DNA of 64,000 nucleotides from Adenanthera pavonina (taxonomy: Eukaryota; Streptophyta; Magnoliopsida; Fabales; Fabaceae): NCBI GenBank assembly GCA_026686845.1, contig JAIVEN010000016.1, positions 34,010,001 to 34,074,000 of the forward strand. The letters are read 5' to 3'. The translations under genes and the position numbers were made by a program. Position 1 is the stretch's first letter; every line of letters starts with the position of its first letter. The notes beneath the pieces were generated by a model that did no database searches, was not told the origin of the DNA, and saw nothing but the letters and a program-made list of their open reading frames with translations. This document shows positions 1-11,595 of the stretch, piece after piece.

Positions 1-1795
1 AATAGCTGCAATATTTATATAGGGAACTTGGCTTCTTTCCTCATTTAGTGCAACCTAAATGATTGGTGCAGAGGTGATGGCTGCTACAAGCTTCTCCATT
101 TGCTCAAATTCTGGAATTGACATAATTGATTCCTAAGCATCTTTCATCATAGGCTCATGAGAACTTGCTTCCTGAGGGACCTCTTCCTCCGTGCTATAGC
201 CCAAGGGTAGACTAGGGCTTGTCTCACTGCTAGACGCCTATGGGGTGGCCATAGTGCCAGCAGCCTCAGTAGCAACATTTTTCAGCATCAAGCTCAGCAG
301 AGTTTAGCTTGAAGGGGCTTGGAGGTTCAAGAATGAGAGACTTGGTAGGTTCAGGGGGTCCAGGCTGAGGTGGAGTTGATGTAAAGGGGATAACACTTTT
401 GATGTTTTCATAGGCATCAGCAATCAATTTCATGTTCTTTGCCAATTGTGTGATCTAACCCTGAAGGTGAGCAAGCTTAGCATCCTGTTCATCTCTGATG
501 CTCAGCATGAGTGTAGAAAGGTTATCATATAGCTCAATGATTTGGTTGGCTTAGCCCAGGTTAGAGGAGTGGATGACTGAGGTGTCTGAGATGGCTTTGC
601 TAGAGGTGAAATGGGATGTGATGGTTATGGTGGGGTATGCTGGGCTAGTTGTGATGAGGGCTGAGTATATGGTATGGCTGCAAAGGTCCTTGCTTATGAT
701 TGACCATCTTCAAAGAATAGGTTCTCTGACTTTCCAGCTCCTTTGCCAACCTATCTTCCTTCTTTTCTTTTAATGCCTATCTGTTACAATTCCTTCCCCT
801 TGAAGACTTCAGTGGGCTTGCCTTTCCCTTTCTCCAAGTGTTGTATTCCAGCATACTGAAGTATTTTGGTGATGATAGATGCAAAAGGCAAAGTGGAATC
901 TCTCCTTTGATCTCGTGCCTTAATCATACGTTGAAGGATGATATAGCTCATATTCAATATCTTTCCACGTATCAGTGCAGTCATCACATGAGCTTTAACC
1001 CTTATAATCAGATTAAAGGTTCCCCCTTTGTTGAATATGTTCCTGGACACAATATAGTGTAGGATTATGACTTGAACACTTAGATCAGAGGGCTTCAGCA
1101 GACTTAGGGGAGGCCTATTCTCATGCCTTCTGAACAGGGTATTCAAGACTGTGCTCTCCTTGTAATTTAAGAATGGACCACCTTCCTTATCCGCATTTTC
1201 ATCCTTATCCATGTATCTTGAGGTGGTGATATCATTCTTCAGGCCATCTTGCCCAGCGATTTCTAAAACTTAGTTAAAGGTTTCATCAGAGAGCAGTAGA
1301 GTTCTGGACCTCAAATTGACCTGCCATTTCTCTTTTCTTTTGTTGTACAACAAACCAGCATACCATGTTTTGATTACCTCATCATCATATTTCTCCTTTA
1401 TTTCCAATAGGTTTTTATATCTCACCAACCATAGCCTAGCATCAAATTGTTGGAAATAAGAAATTCTTCCAAATTCGTACAGTGAGGTTTGATTACCTTC
1501 TTATTGAGGAATTTGCTGGTATACTCTTCCAGGATGTGAGCATTGCTCCACAATGGCTTAGTGGTTACTAGAATCCCTCAAATTCAGTACTGGACAAGGC
1601 AGAGGCAACAGCAGTAGAGATAGGCTTCTTCGAATCAGCCTTGGGAGTTACTTTTGGCCATTTGGATGGTGTTTCCTTGCTGGATTCACCTTTCCTTTTC
1701 TGAGTTTCTCCTCCCTTAGAGGCATACTGAGACTTAACTGTTCTCTTTAGTCTAGACTTTCCTTTACCCGCATTTGGATTTTTTACCCTTGTCAT
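1..1795 (-). pseudogene. Sirevirus env-like protein (putative plant transposon protein domain), broken
   Basis: The likely start is the Met at 1795 (MTRVKNPNAGKGKSRLK), which opens a basic, Lys/Ser/Thr-rich N-terminal part that stays open to 1568. The central domain is visible at 1212-784 with the pattern LHYIVSRNIFNKGG, later LPFASIITKILQYAGI; this is the putative plant transposon protein domain found in many plant copia elements. Near 580-360 a heptad-like stretch (LSTLMLSIRDEQDAKLAHLQ) followed by a Pro-rich tail suggests a C-terminal coiled coil. Several stops and frameshifts break it. The function of this protein in Sireviruses is not settled; the env-like name is by position only. A related relic lies on the other strand near 36 kb. 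Confidence 0.7.
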
Positions 1796-1959
1796 TCTCG
1801 TGATTGATTGTTGCAGAAAGATGTGAGGAAGGGGTTTATAAGATGCGAAAAGGAGTTTAAATAGTGGGAAATGAAGATTCACTGATGGAATTGATGAGAA
1901 ATTAAGAGAGGAGGTGAATAGATTTGGGAGAGAGACGAATAGGGTTGCATCTATTCAGA

Positions 1960-2640
1960 GCGAGACCCCTCATTTTTGCTTTTGTAACCATTCAACAGAC
2001 AAATTTTGAGGGTTCAAAATTCAAATTTCAAGCAGCTATGTAGCTAACCCCAAAAGAAATGCTTTCTAACAGATGAATTTTCATCTAAAAATTCATTTGA
2101 CAGAAGCTAAGTTCAAGACACAGACTTCAACAGACGAACTTTGAACCATCAAAGTTCAAATTTTGAAGGATCAAACATTAAGCAAATAGAATTGGAACTT
2201 CAATAGATGAGTTTCATCCTTGAACTTTGTCTATTAGAGACCAATCATGATAGCATGCTTCAATAGGCGAATTTGGAGTCTTCAAAATTTGAATTTTAAA
2301 GTTTTGTAAAGAACTTTTGAAATGCGTATTTTAAGATATTGAAATTCACACTATGAGCATTTTGAACAAAGTCAATATTCACATTGTTAATCAAAAATTC
2401 AAATTTTCACTAGACAATAGACGAAGGACATGATGGTACTGTAATAGCATGAGAGCCACTGAAATTCATCTAATCAGCACTTAAGTTCAAATTTTGAGCA
2501 TACCAATTCATTCAATGTCATAATTTAACATGGAAATTTGTCTAAGAACATCCAAAAATGTGAATTTCAAATTGTCACACTTACAGATAGGACCTGAAAG
2601 TTCGAATTTGTATTTGCTTTAGCATCTTTTGATTATGTAG
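1960..2640. repeat. AT-rich spacer with a recurring inverted motif
   Basis: This spacer separates the end of pol (about 2840) from the env-like gene. A motif of the form ACAGACGAATTTTGA, a few bases, then TCAAAATTCAAATTTCA recurs in varied form at roughly 1995, 2060, 2128, 2200 and 2262. Each unit is a weak hairpin in itself. Similar units fill the solo copia LTR at 52059-53032. No coding potential seen. Confidence 0.55.
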
Positions 2641-2839
2641 GTATGATAAACTCCATTAAATTGATTTACTATCATCTGGACTTACGAGGAGTACCTGCAA
2701 AACATCTTAAACACACTCTAATGCTAAAGTTAGTATCAATTTAATGCCAGAAACTTAAATAGATTCAATTAGAGGCTTGCTTACAATTCATTGGGATTTA
2801 CCATTCCTAATTCTTTTCTAATTTTGCAGTATCTATCTT

Positions 2840-4088
2840 CTGCAAGTGGTTTAGTGAATGTCTGCAATCTGATCTTCAGTTGGGATATATTCTAATTTGA
2901 TGTCTCCTTTCAAAACATGATCCCTTATAGATGGCACTTTGATTATCACATTTTATCGGTATCTGCTTCATCTCAACCTCAAGATCTTCAAGTTGCTGCT
3001 TCATCCAAAGGACTTGTGCACAACAGCTACTTGCTGCTACATATTTAGCTTTTGTTGTGGAAAGAGCCACACTGTTCTACTTCTGGCTGAACCATGAGAC
3101 CAAAGATCCTCCCTGAAACTGACACGTTCTACTTGTACTTTTCCATTTCAAACTTTTTCAGCAGCTCCTTCAAATATCTTGATTGATTGAGGAAGATATC
3201 ATCATCACATTGTTTAATTTGCCATCCAAGGAAGAAGTTGAGCTCACCCATTATTGACATTTCAAATTTATTAACTTAGAGAAATTCTTGCAAAGAGATT
3301 CATTAGTGGCACCAAATATAATATTATCAACATAAATTTGAACAATAAGCAAGTCTTTATTTTCCTTATTAGTAAACAATGTTGTATCTACTTTTCCTCT
3401 ATTAAATTATTTTTCAGTTAGAAAATTACTTAACCTTTCATACCATGCTTTAGGTGCCTGTTTTAAGCCATAAAGAGATTTCTTCAATTTATAAACATGG
3501 TTTGGCTTAGTTAAGTCCTTAAAGCCTGGAGGTTGATTAACATAAACCTCTTCCATGATATAACCATTCAGGAAAGCAATCTTGACATCCATTTGATACA
3601 GTATTATGTCTTTTAGCATGTGTAGGCTAAGAGGATTCTTATTGCTTCCAATCTTGCAACTAGAGCAAAAGTTTCCTCATAATTTATGCCTTCTTCCTGA
3701 TTATATCCTTTGGCTACTAATCTAGTTTTGTTTATAATAATTGTTCTTGATTTATCAAGTTTGTTTGTAAATACTCATTTAGTTCCAATAATTGGGTGAT
3801 CTTTAAGTCCAAGCACTAAATCCCAAACTTGATTTCTTTCAAACTGATTAAGTTCATCTTGCATAGTAATATCCAATATTCATCAGTTAAGGCTTCTTTA
3901 GTACACTTAGGTTCAATTTGTGAAATAAATGCACAGTTGTTTATTTGATCCCTAAGTTACCTTCTGGTTTTAACATTATCTTAAACACCCCTAATCACTT
4001 GATCAACTAGATGACTCCTTTGATATCTCCAAGCACTAGGGAGTTCTTGAGAAATTTCTTCATTATTTTCACATTCAACATCTTTTTC
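2840..4088 (-). pseudogene. copia reverse transcriptase and RNase H, broken
   Basis: The RT part is seen near 3930-3300: the MDVKIAFLNG block, then QPPGFKD, KKSLYGLKQAPKAWYERL and the catalytic box, which reads YVDN where copia RTs have YVDD. The RNase H part follows at about 3070-2876 (SVALSTTKAKYVAA, then IKCDNQSAI). Family members have an acidic residue where this copy has Lys in the first block, so RNase H is probably also dead. The frame is split by many stops. It follows the integrase gene on the same strand, as in Ty1/copia. Confidence 0.9.
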
Positions 4089-5175
4089 CTAAATATCTTT
4101 CTCTACATTAGCAGATTCAGATATTTTTTTAGGTTTAATTTTATCTTCTTTAGAAAAATTTAAGTTCTTCAAGCTAGAGAAATGATCATCCTCATTTATG
4201 ACATGCTTGGAAACATTTTCAATTTCAATAAAAACTATATGCATAGATTCTTCTATAGCTTTAGTCTTTTTATTGAACACCCTATATGCTTTACTTTTAC
4301 TAGAATAACAAAGGAATATACCTTCATCTGATTTTGCATCAAACTTACCTAGATTCTCTTTTCCATTGTTATGGATGAAGCACTTGCATCCAAACACATG
4401 CAGGTGTGAGATATTTGGCTTCTTTTCTTTGTAAAGCTCATAAGATGTCTTCCCCAAAATTGTTCTGATGTAAGCTCTATTAATGATGTAACTTGCTGTG
4501 TTTACTGCATCAGCCCAGAAATATTGGGGAAGCTTCTTTTCGTTCAGCATTACTCTTGCCATTTCTCCCAACATCCTGTTCTTACTCTCCACCACTCCAT
4601 TTTACTGAGGAGTCCCTGAAGCTGAGAAGTAGTGATCAATTCCATGCTCTTCACAAATACTCCAGAAAGTTTGAATTTTTGAATTCTCCTCCATGATCAG
4701 ACCTGATAGACACAATGGAAATACCTTTCTCATTTTGCACTTTCTTGGCTAAGGTTACAAATGCATCAAATGTTTCGTCTTTGGAAGAAAGGAACAAAGT
4801 CCAAGTAAATCTAGAGTAATCATCTATAATTACAAGTACATACAAGTTCCTACCAATGTTTTTTACTCTAGATGAACCAATTAGGTCCATGTGTAATAAT
4901 TGCAGTGGTCTAGATGCAGTGATTACATTTTTAGGTTTGAAAGATGATTTAATTTGTTTCCCTTTAAAGTATGCATCACATTCTCTATGTTTTTCAAAAG
5001 AGATTTTTGGTAAACCAGTAACTAATTCATTCTTAATTAATTTAGTTAGTTGGTTCATATTACCATGAGCTAGTCTTCTATGCCATAACCAACTTTCATT
5101 GTCTTTTCCAATTAAACATATAGAGTCTAAGGTGGGAAGTTCATCTAGATCAATAGTATAATAGTTACCATCCAT
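4089..5175 (-). pseudogene. copia integrase with gag-pre-integrase domain, broken
   Basis: The N-terminal zinc-binding region is WLWHRRLAHGNMNQL then HRECDAYFKGK, in which the second Cys of the usual CxxC has become Tyr. The catalytic core shows LHMDLIG (first Asp), IIDDYSRFTW, RSDHGGEF (second Asp) and NGVVESKNR (the Glu). A TAG replaces the first Gln codon of TPQQNG just before 4595, splitting the gene into 5175-4651 and 4595-4089. The end of the second piece reads into the RT linker. Confidence 0.9.
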
Positions 5176-5199
5176 TTTAGCTCTGAGAATTACTTTGCG

Positions 5200-5548
5200 A
5201 TCACTTTTTCAAATAATTAGGCAGAATTTTGAGTCAAACAGTACTCAGTTCCCTTTATCATATGTCTGACTCACTTAGCAAGTTGTGATTGAGGCCAATC
5301 ACAAATAGCACCTCTTCTATAGGATGTTTCAGGATTCTTGCCCACGATGCCAATGCCAACTATTCTGCAATATTGGTCACCTCCAAAGGTTACTTTTCCT
5401 CATTTCTTGTCTCTAAAGGTGATGAACTTCTCCTTATCACCAATCATATATCTTGAGCATGCACTATTCATATACCATTTGTTTCTTTTGCTAGCTCTAA
5501 GACAAACCTGCAAAATAAAGTTCAATTTTTCTTTTTAGATACCTAAAT
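5200..5548 (-). pseudogene. copia aspartic protease remnant with mutated active site
   Basis: On the minus strand one frame reads WYMNSACSRYMIGDKEKF and then GGDQYCRIVGIG. This matches the copia protease, whose active site is normally Asp-Ser-Gly; here it is Asn-Ser-Ala, so two residues of the triad are lost. Stops follow before the gag-pre-integrase domain. The remnant lies exactly where protease is expected, between the gag zinc-finger region and integrase. Confidence 0.75.
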
Positions 5549-7081
5549 CTATTTGGGTCCTTTTCTATCAATGGCATTATCCCTAGATATAAATGTACCT
5601 TTGGGAACCCATTCTACCTTCCTGCCAAGTCCATTTTTCTTTATCCAACATAAATTGGAGACATGTCCCTTCTTCCTATAAAAGTGGCAGGTGATAAAGG
5701 GACTGCTAGATTGTGATGTAGAAAGAAAGCAATGTAGATAATATTTTTGTTTAACAAATCTGGGTTTGACATAAGATTCAATGGATTTCGAATTGCAGCT
5801 TTTCTTCTCATGTCCATTTGCATGTACAAAGTGTCTCATATATAAATTTTGAGTTTCCTTTTCATTCTTTTCTTTTATAGTACAAGGATTATAGCCAAGA
5901 CCAGCTTTTCCTTGTGCAATTCTATGACTTCTTAATAATGCAAATAACATGTCTTTACCCTTGGTGAGTTTAACCATGCTTTTCAAGAGATATTCATTAT
6001 TTTTCTTCAGTTTAGTACATGATGCACAACAAACAGATTCAGTTCTATGTTGAGATGCAGTGTCAGGCATTTTGCAGTATGATTCTAATTTGGTAAACTT
6101 CTTTTTAGTTAATTTTAGTTCTTTTGTAGTTTTAATGCATCAAGAAATGCATCAAGAAGTTCATAATAGGGGGGTTCATAATTATTTACCTTATCTTCAT
6201 GGTCACTATCAATTGAATTTTGAGTTTTTTTTGCTACTTGTGCCATCAGACATATGTTGACAATCTTTTCTTCATCTTCATCCTCCTCATTAGAGCTATT
6301 ATCCCATATTGAAGAGATATAGGCCTTTTTCTTTTTGCCTTTGTCAGCCACTTTCTTTTCTTTCAGCTGCTTTTTCAAGAATTATGGGCATTCTTATTTG
6401 ATGTGTCCCTACTTTTTACATTCATAGCAGGTGATAGGGCTCTTTGCTCTCTTTCTTGCTATTTGCAGTTGCTCCTTTCTTGAAGAACTTCTTATTTCTC
6501 TTCTTACTGTAGAATCTTCCAAATTTTTTGATCAACATAGCCAAAGTTTCTTCATCCAGTTCTTCTTCTCTTTCTTCTGCAGCTTTTAATGCAAGACTCT
6601 TTTTTTTCTTGTCTTGTCTAGCATCCTTGAGAGCTTTCATCTTGCCCTGATATTCTTCAAGACTTCCGAAGAGAGGTGTAACATAAGCCATTGACTCTCC
6701 TCTGGCTTTTTTTATAGCCGCTACTTTTGGTTGCCATTCTAGAGGAAGAGCTATAAGAATTTTTTTGACTTTCTCTAGCTGTGTGTACTCCCTATCGAGG
6801 CTCTCCAGTTGATTCACAATAAGGGTGAATGTCTTTTACAAATCTTTGATGTTTTCACCTTCCATCATTCTGAAACTTTCATAGTCACTAATATAGGAAT
6901 TTAGTTTGTTCTCCCTTACTCCAGTAATTCCTTCATGAGCAATTTCTAGAGTATTCCACATTCCTTTGGCTATGGTACATTGAGATACCCTATGGAATTC
7001 GCATGATTGAGTACACTGACCAAGCAGTGTTTTGCCTTGTAGTTGAGTAGGACTCTTCTCTTGTCTTCCTCATTTCATTCT
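5549..7081 (-). pseudogene. Sirevirus-type gag with two zinc-finger regions, broken
   Basis: At 6817-6422 the gag helical region reads VKKILIALPLEWQPKVAAI, with an acidic/Lys-rich tail. A zinc knuckle follows at about 6430-6385 in another frame (CYEC, GHIK, ECP, with stop codons inside). The long C-terminal part (6378-6115 and 6070-5549) holds Lys/Glu-rich sequence and a second finger (CHFYRKKGH) that has lost one Cys. Between 6818 and 7081 only scattered homology (KAKHCLVSVLN, WNTLEIAHEG) remains. The N-terminus is missing because A1 inserted at 7081/7082. Confidence 0.8.
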
Positions 7082-9063
7082 TGAATGGAGACACGTTAGG
7101 AACCTATCCTAAGAGCCTATTGAACACAAGAATAATGAAGAATAACAATAAACAAAGACTGAAAAAATTAGAAATAATGAAAATAAGAAAACAGAAACAA
7201 AATGTTGGTCGAAGGAAATAGACCCCAAGAGAATCCGTCTCTTGAATCCTAACTCTGGAACGCCATAAGGATCACCACTTCTTGATAAGTCCTCATCTTT
7301 CTGGCACTCAAGGATGAGTAAGAAAGAACTCACTGAACAACAACAAAGTTGCTAAAAAGAAATTCATTCATTCATTCATATTATGTTTGCAAGTGATAGA
7401 AAGACCCAATCAGAACTCGTCCGATTGAACCTTCAATGACTCGGAATGAACCACGGATCGTGCTAGAATCAAACAGGATACACGAAACAACAAGAAAACA
7501 CAGGATAGATGAACATGTTAAACTAGAAAAATAGGATAGTAATTATGAACGAAAATGACAAGAAAATAGGAAAGATATGTTGGTTAATGAGATAAAACCC
7601 TAAGAGAACCTGTCTCTTAGAACCCTAGCCTTGGGATGCCACAAAGGAAAACCACTCCTTTGATAAGTCTAAGAATTCTCTCAAGAACACAAGGGATACA
7701 AGAGAAAAACTCATAAGAAAAGAACATAAGTTCTAAAAATTCATTCTCATTAATCCCTGTCTCTTCCAAAGTACATAGCTCCTTATATAAATGAATAAGG
7801 CAACTAAAACCCTAGGCTAAAATTAAAAACGAAAATTACAATGAAAATAAATAAAATAATCAAATCTAATTAATCCTAAAGAAGATACCACAATATAAAT
7901 GAAAAAGGAAATAAAATATTTCTCAAATCAATCAAAAGGTGGCAACTTTCTTACTAAACGACTAATAGAAAATTCTAGAGCCTAATCTTTAAAAATTAGG
8001 AAACAACTTAAAACTTAATCTCCAAGTCACAATCTTTGACCATATGACTTATTTCTGAAAATTAAATTAAATAAACGAAAATTCCTAATAAAATTATATT
8101 AAAAACGTCACTATTCATTGTCAGATGCAGAGCACATGATGTCTTCAAGTTAGCTCTTCCAAATGGGCTTCTTTTAGGTTTGGATCTGGACCTTGTATAG
8201 ATAAGAGCATTATCACACCCTTGGCTCCTTTTTGGACTGTAACTTGAACTAAATAAGTGGGCTCCAAAAGTAGTAACTCTTGGATCAATCCATTTAAAGC
8301 TTTCTTCATTGTTTTGGATCGTGTTCCAATCTTTGGGCTTCTCGAGCATTGTAATCGATCTTTTGGCTCCGAAACTTGCTTTCCATGTTCTTGTTCAGCA
8401 CCTTGATCAAGCCCTCCATGCTCCTCTTTGAACTTTTGCAAGCCATACCCAGCCCTTACTCTATCAGCAAGAGTACAAGAGGTGCCTATTTATAGGCAAG
8501 TATTAACCCACAAACCTAATCTTATTAATACTAATTAATACAAAAAGGAAATCCTAAGCAAAAAGGAGCATTTAATTCTAATTTTGACTTTGAAAAGTTG
8601 GCTCTTCTTTAATGTAAAAAGGAAGAGAATATGCTGAAATCCTATTCCTAAATAAAGGGAGATCAAATCAGATCATTATATGCCTTTTATTGAATATGAA
8701 ACAAATTGACTAAAGTAATCTTAATAAAACTTATTAAAAACGTCACTTTTAGTGACCACATGAAAAGCACATGTATTTTAAGTAAATTCTTCTTGTTGGG
8801 CCTTCTCAAAGTTGGGCTTGTTGACTATAATTTGGCTTCATATTTTCAACTTGCCTCTTTCTTTGTTTTGAGCCTCAAAATCATTAAAATACAATGGTTC
8901 CATGTTAATCATGTTTTGGGTTACCCCATTCATGGCTTTTGTTCTAGGTCTAGTCATTGGTCCTCCAATGCCTTGAAGTGGGCCTTGAATTTGTCTGTGG
9001 TCCATTATTTCTCTTAGCTTGCCGTCATTATCAAATACTTCATGCATCGATCGTACTCTATCA
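7082..9063 (-). repeat. 3' LTR of A1, interrupted by a solo LTR
   Basis: The LTR begins at 9063 with TGATAGAGTA directly after the polypurine tract and ends near 7082 with GTGTCTCCATTCA. The plus-strand LTR at 15266-16244 is a second copy of the same family. Removing the B solo LTR (7394-8466) and one GCAAG leaves about 0.9 kb. The first ~220 bp are open in the frame of the internal tail ORF (to 8838). Confidence 0.85.
7394..8466 (-). mobile_element. Solo LTR, family B
   Basis: Minus strand: starts TGATAGCA-type end at 8466 (complement of CTATCA) and finishes GGGTCTTTCTATCA at 7394. A perfect 5-bp duplication GCAAG flanks it (7389-7393 and 8467-8471). No internal region is attached, so it is a solo LTR left by recombination between the two LTRs of a B element that had inserted in the A1 LTR. 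Confidence 0.93.
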
Positions 9064-10064
9064 TTCCCTTCCTCTTCAGAAAAATTCATCTTCGAATCTC
9101 TATAATCTATATGGAAAGAAAGGGAATGATTAAAAACATGAAATAAAAAATAGGGAGTATACTTACTTTTCAAGCCTGATTGATGCATCTTCTTTTCAAC
9201 CCTTGCTTGAACTTGTGGTGTAAAAATGACTCTTGGTTGCAAATTTATCCCTTTTAAAGTTTCATCTTTATATTCTTGCATTTCAAACCAATCTCCAGGA
9301 TAAAAAATCTTGTAATGACCATTAGTTTTAATGGCATATGACTTGTTGTCATGCATTAGTGCATAAGAACTTGATTTTCCTTCCATAACATCCACACTAA
9401 TAACCTACAACAAAGAACTAGAGGCAAATTTGATGTAACAAGACTCAAGGAAAATTGAGATTGTAGAATAAATATATGGGATGAAAGCTAGGTAGATTTT
9501 CACATTATTTGTAAGGTTCAAAATTTGGAAACATTGGACACCTGTGAATGATGCACATTGACAAGACAAGGTTGGAGCATAGCTCACAAGAGGAATACAT
9601 ATGGATGAAAACAAAGTATCACAAAGTTGGATGGAATAAGAAGAGAATGGGTTACTGGATAGAAAATGGAACACACAAGATTCATGAAAATGAGATGGAA
9701 GAAACCAATAAAGAATAAAAAAGACATATAACTTATGAGACACACAAGAAACATAAAACATGAAATGAGTAGAGACTACTTCACAAATGAATTGAGAATA
9801 CAAAACACTGTGATGAAAATGAAATGAAGTGACATAGATGGATAAACTAGAGAAAGAAGACACTAAATAGTCAAACTGACTTTCTTTCACATTAGATTCA
9901 AGAGGAATTAAGGACTCATAACATATAGATGGACTAAATAAATTATAAGAATCAAAGATAAAGTAAGAAGGATAGAGAAGATGAAAAGAAGGAACATATG
10001 GAAGATATGAAGGAAGGAGTTGTAAAGAAACTACCTTAAACTCTCCTTTACTTAAACAACTCAC
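9064..10064 (-). pseudogene. Tail ORF of A1 (Phe/Ser/Cys/Tyr-rich, PGDW motif), one stop
   Basis: A single minus-strand frame runs from 10064 through 9064 and on into the LTR (8838), broken only by one TAG at 9405-9407. The first ~200 residues are rich in Phe, Ser, Tyr, Leu and Cys. Then come MEGKSSSYALMHDNKSYAIK, YPGDWFEMQEYKD, and at the polypurine tract YRDSKMNFSEEEGNDRVR. The same frame is open over the same joint in A2 (14757-15407) and in B3 (57093-57992), which argues that it is coding. I do not recognise the protein. PGDW resembles the start of the integrase C-terminal module (PGDWVWVH) of E-type elements and may be a vestige of it. Confidence 0.55.
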
Positions 10065-10212
10065 AATTGCTTTTGCCTCATTATTCTCATCTTTTTCTCA
10101 AACTCTCTTTTTCTTTTCTCTTTTCTCTTTTCTCTCTTTTTCATTCTTCTCTCAAGTTTCTTTTCACTCATTTGTTTTCCTCTTTTTTCATTTTTCTGCA
10201 CTCTTTCTTTCC

Positions 10213-11163
10213 TCACTTGTTTTTACCACTCATATTCTTCTCACATTTATTTTTCCTTTCAAGCTCACTTTTGATTTTCTTGTGATTTTCATAGAATTGA
10301 ATACAACGCATTTCATGGGCTTTCTTTACTTCAAAAGAACAACTATCATCAAATAACCATGGATGCCTAAACACCATATCAACACATTCAACTTCATCAC
10401 AACCATGAGAACTAATTTCTAATGGCATAACAATATGAGTATCACTAGAAACAAGCACACTACTATCAACAAAGTTCTCTATCACCTCACTAGTAACATC
10501 TAGAGCAGTTGTCTCCACTAACAGTGGTAAATGATTATGACCAATCTCATCAACAATATCATTAACATTTTCCTTCTTGGGAATCTCAAGAATATCATAC
10601 TCTAATTCATTAGAAACATCATCAACACAAGGATTTTGAGAATTAGAGGTACCTTCAAAAGTAGTTGATGTTGAGGAAGATATCTCCTCCATTTGATCTT
10701 TTTGCTCCGAATGAGAATCACTAGAACTTGGAATTGAAATTTGCATCTTAGGAGTTTTATCCTTTCTATGAGTTGGAAGATACTCATAGAAGTAGTGGTA
10801 TGGTGCATACTTTTGCTTCAAAATGAGTTTCATGCTATTCCAAGTATCACATTGTTTCTCTTCACGAAGGTGCTTTCTTTCAAATCGTTCCCACCAAACT
10901 TTGGTTTTTCCTTCTAATTGAAGAGTAGCTAAGTTCACTTTCTCAGACTCGGAGTATTGATAGTCTTCAAACCATTGTTCAATTCTTCCTTCCTACTCCA
11001 AATACATATCAGGATCATTCTTTCCATAGAATTTGGGGATGTCCAATTTAACATCCTTTTTGCATGAAGAAACTTGCATGCTATCCAATTTCACATTCAA
11101 CTTTTGGATTTGTTCATTAAAAGCTCTCATTAAAACTTTAAGTTCAAGTTCTTCACCAGCCAT
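10213..11163 (-). pseudogene. gag-like protein of A1: gag N-terminus plus acidic and basic tail
   Basis: Starts at the ATG at 11163 (MAGEELELKVLMRAFNEQIQ), whose N-terminal helix matches those of families B and E. The gag core follows (IPKFYGKNDPDMYLE; VWWERFERKHLRE; MKLILKQKYAPYHY). A stop lies just before 10938. After the core comes a Ser/Glu/Asp-rich region of about 170 residues and a Lys-rich end (ERKNKCEKNMSGKNK). The second half of the usual gag core and the zinc knuckle are missing. A frameshift separates it from the tail ORF. Confidence 0.7.
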
Positions 11164-11595
11164 GATTAGAATCTCAAATATATTAGTGAATAGAAGACAA
11201 AGAAAAGACCTTGCACACTCTTTCATGTGTTTCACTCATGAATAATGTATGTTCACTCGTGTTTTGCACACTTTAAAGACTTTTTCCATAAATGATATAA
11301 TTACACTCTTACCTTTTACCACTCACTCTTGCATTCCTATGAGAGTGCAAACTTGAATTTGAACTTAAAATCAAGAAGCAATGTTTTAAGTGGCAATCTC
11401 AAAGTCAAAGATCCAAAATTCAAATTCTCAAAAAGAGTTTAAAATGATGGTGACAACAAATAAAGATGGATTTTTTGTTTTCAGCAAAAGAAATTGAATT
11501 TTCTAGCCAAGAAAAGAAAAGAAAATGCTGGAAATTAAGATAACGAAGCACACCAAAAGGAAGGAATTGACACTAGAGATTTGAACAGAACAAAA
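11164..11595 (-). other. A1 5' leader, 3' part only
   Basis: Untranslated leader related to those of B and E elements: on the minus strand it has the segment ending CACTAATATATTTGAG just before the ATG, a possible 3' splice site shared with other copies. The upstream part, with primer-binding site and 5' LTR, is missing at the B0 insertion. Confidence 0.6.

Larger units (their letters stand above)
1..7081 (-). mobile_element. Sirevirus-like Ty1/copia element, truncated at both ends
   Basis: On the minus strand the order is gag, protease, integrase, RT, RNase H, then an extra env-like gene. Integrase before RT defines Ty1/copia, and an extra gene after pol is typical of the Sirevirus branch. 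The 5' side stops inside gag at 7081, where the LTR of A1 begins. The 3' side, with its LTR, runs off the window. All genes carry stops and frameshifts, so the copy is dead. Gene order and homology are clear; assignment to the Sirevirus branch rests on the env-like gene and the two-part gag. Confidence 0.9.
7082..11595 (-). mobile_element. Non-autonomous LTR element A1 (family A), lacking pol, 5' LTR lost
   Basis: Order on the minus strand: leader (11595-11164), gag N-terminal and acidic ORF, Phe/Ser-rich tail ORF, polypurine tract (about 9082-9064), 3' LTR (9063-7082). No protease, RT, RNase H or integrase core can be found in about 2.5 kb of internal sequence. It sits in the copia gag gene. 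The 5' end is cut at 11595/11596 by the B0 LTR, and no minus-strand A LTR follows on the right, so no target duplication can be assigned. Confidence 0.8.

Noticed and set aside
1960..2640. CRISPR-like or short tandem array
   Set aside because: Units are degenerate, unevenly spaced and plant retrotransposon-associated; no fixed repeat-spacer structure.
9405..10064. Tail ORF as a viral envelope glycoprotein
   Set aside because: No signal peptide followed by a clear single anchor, no cleavage site, and composition follows a T-rich sequence; the conserved frame is noted, but an envelope role is unsupported.
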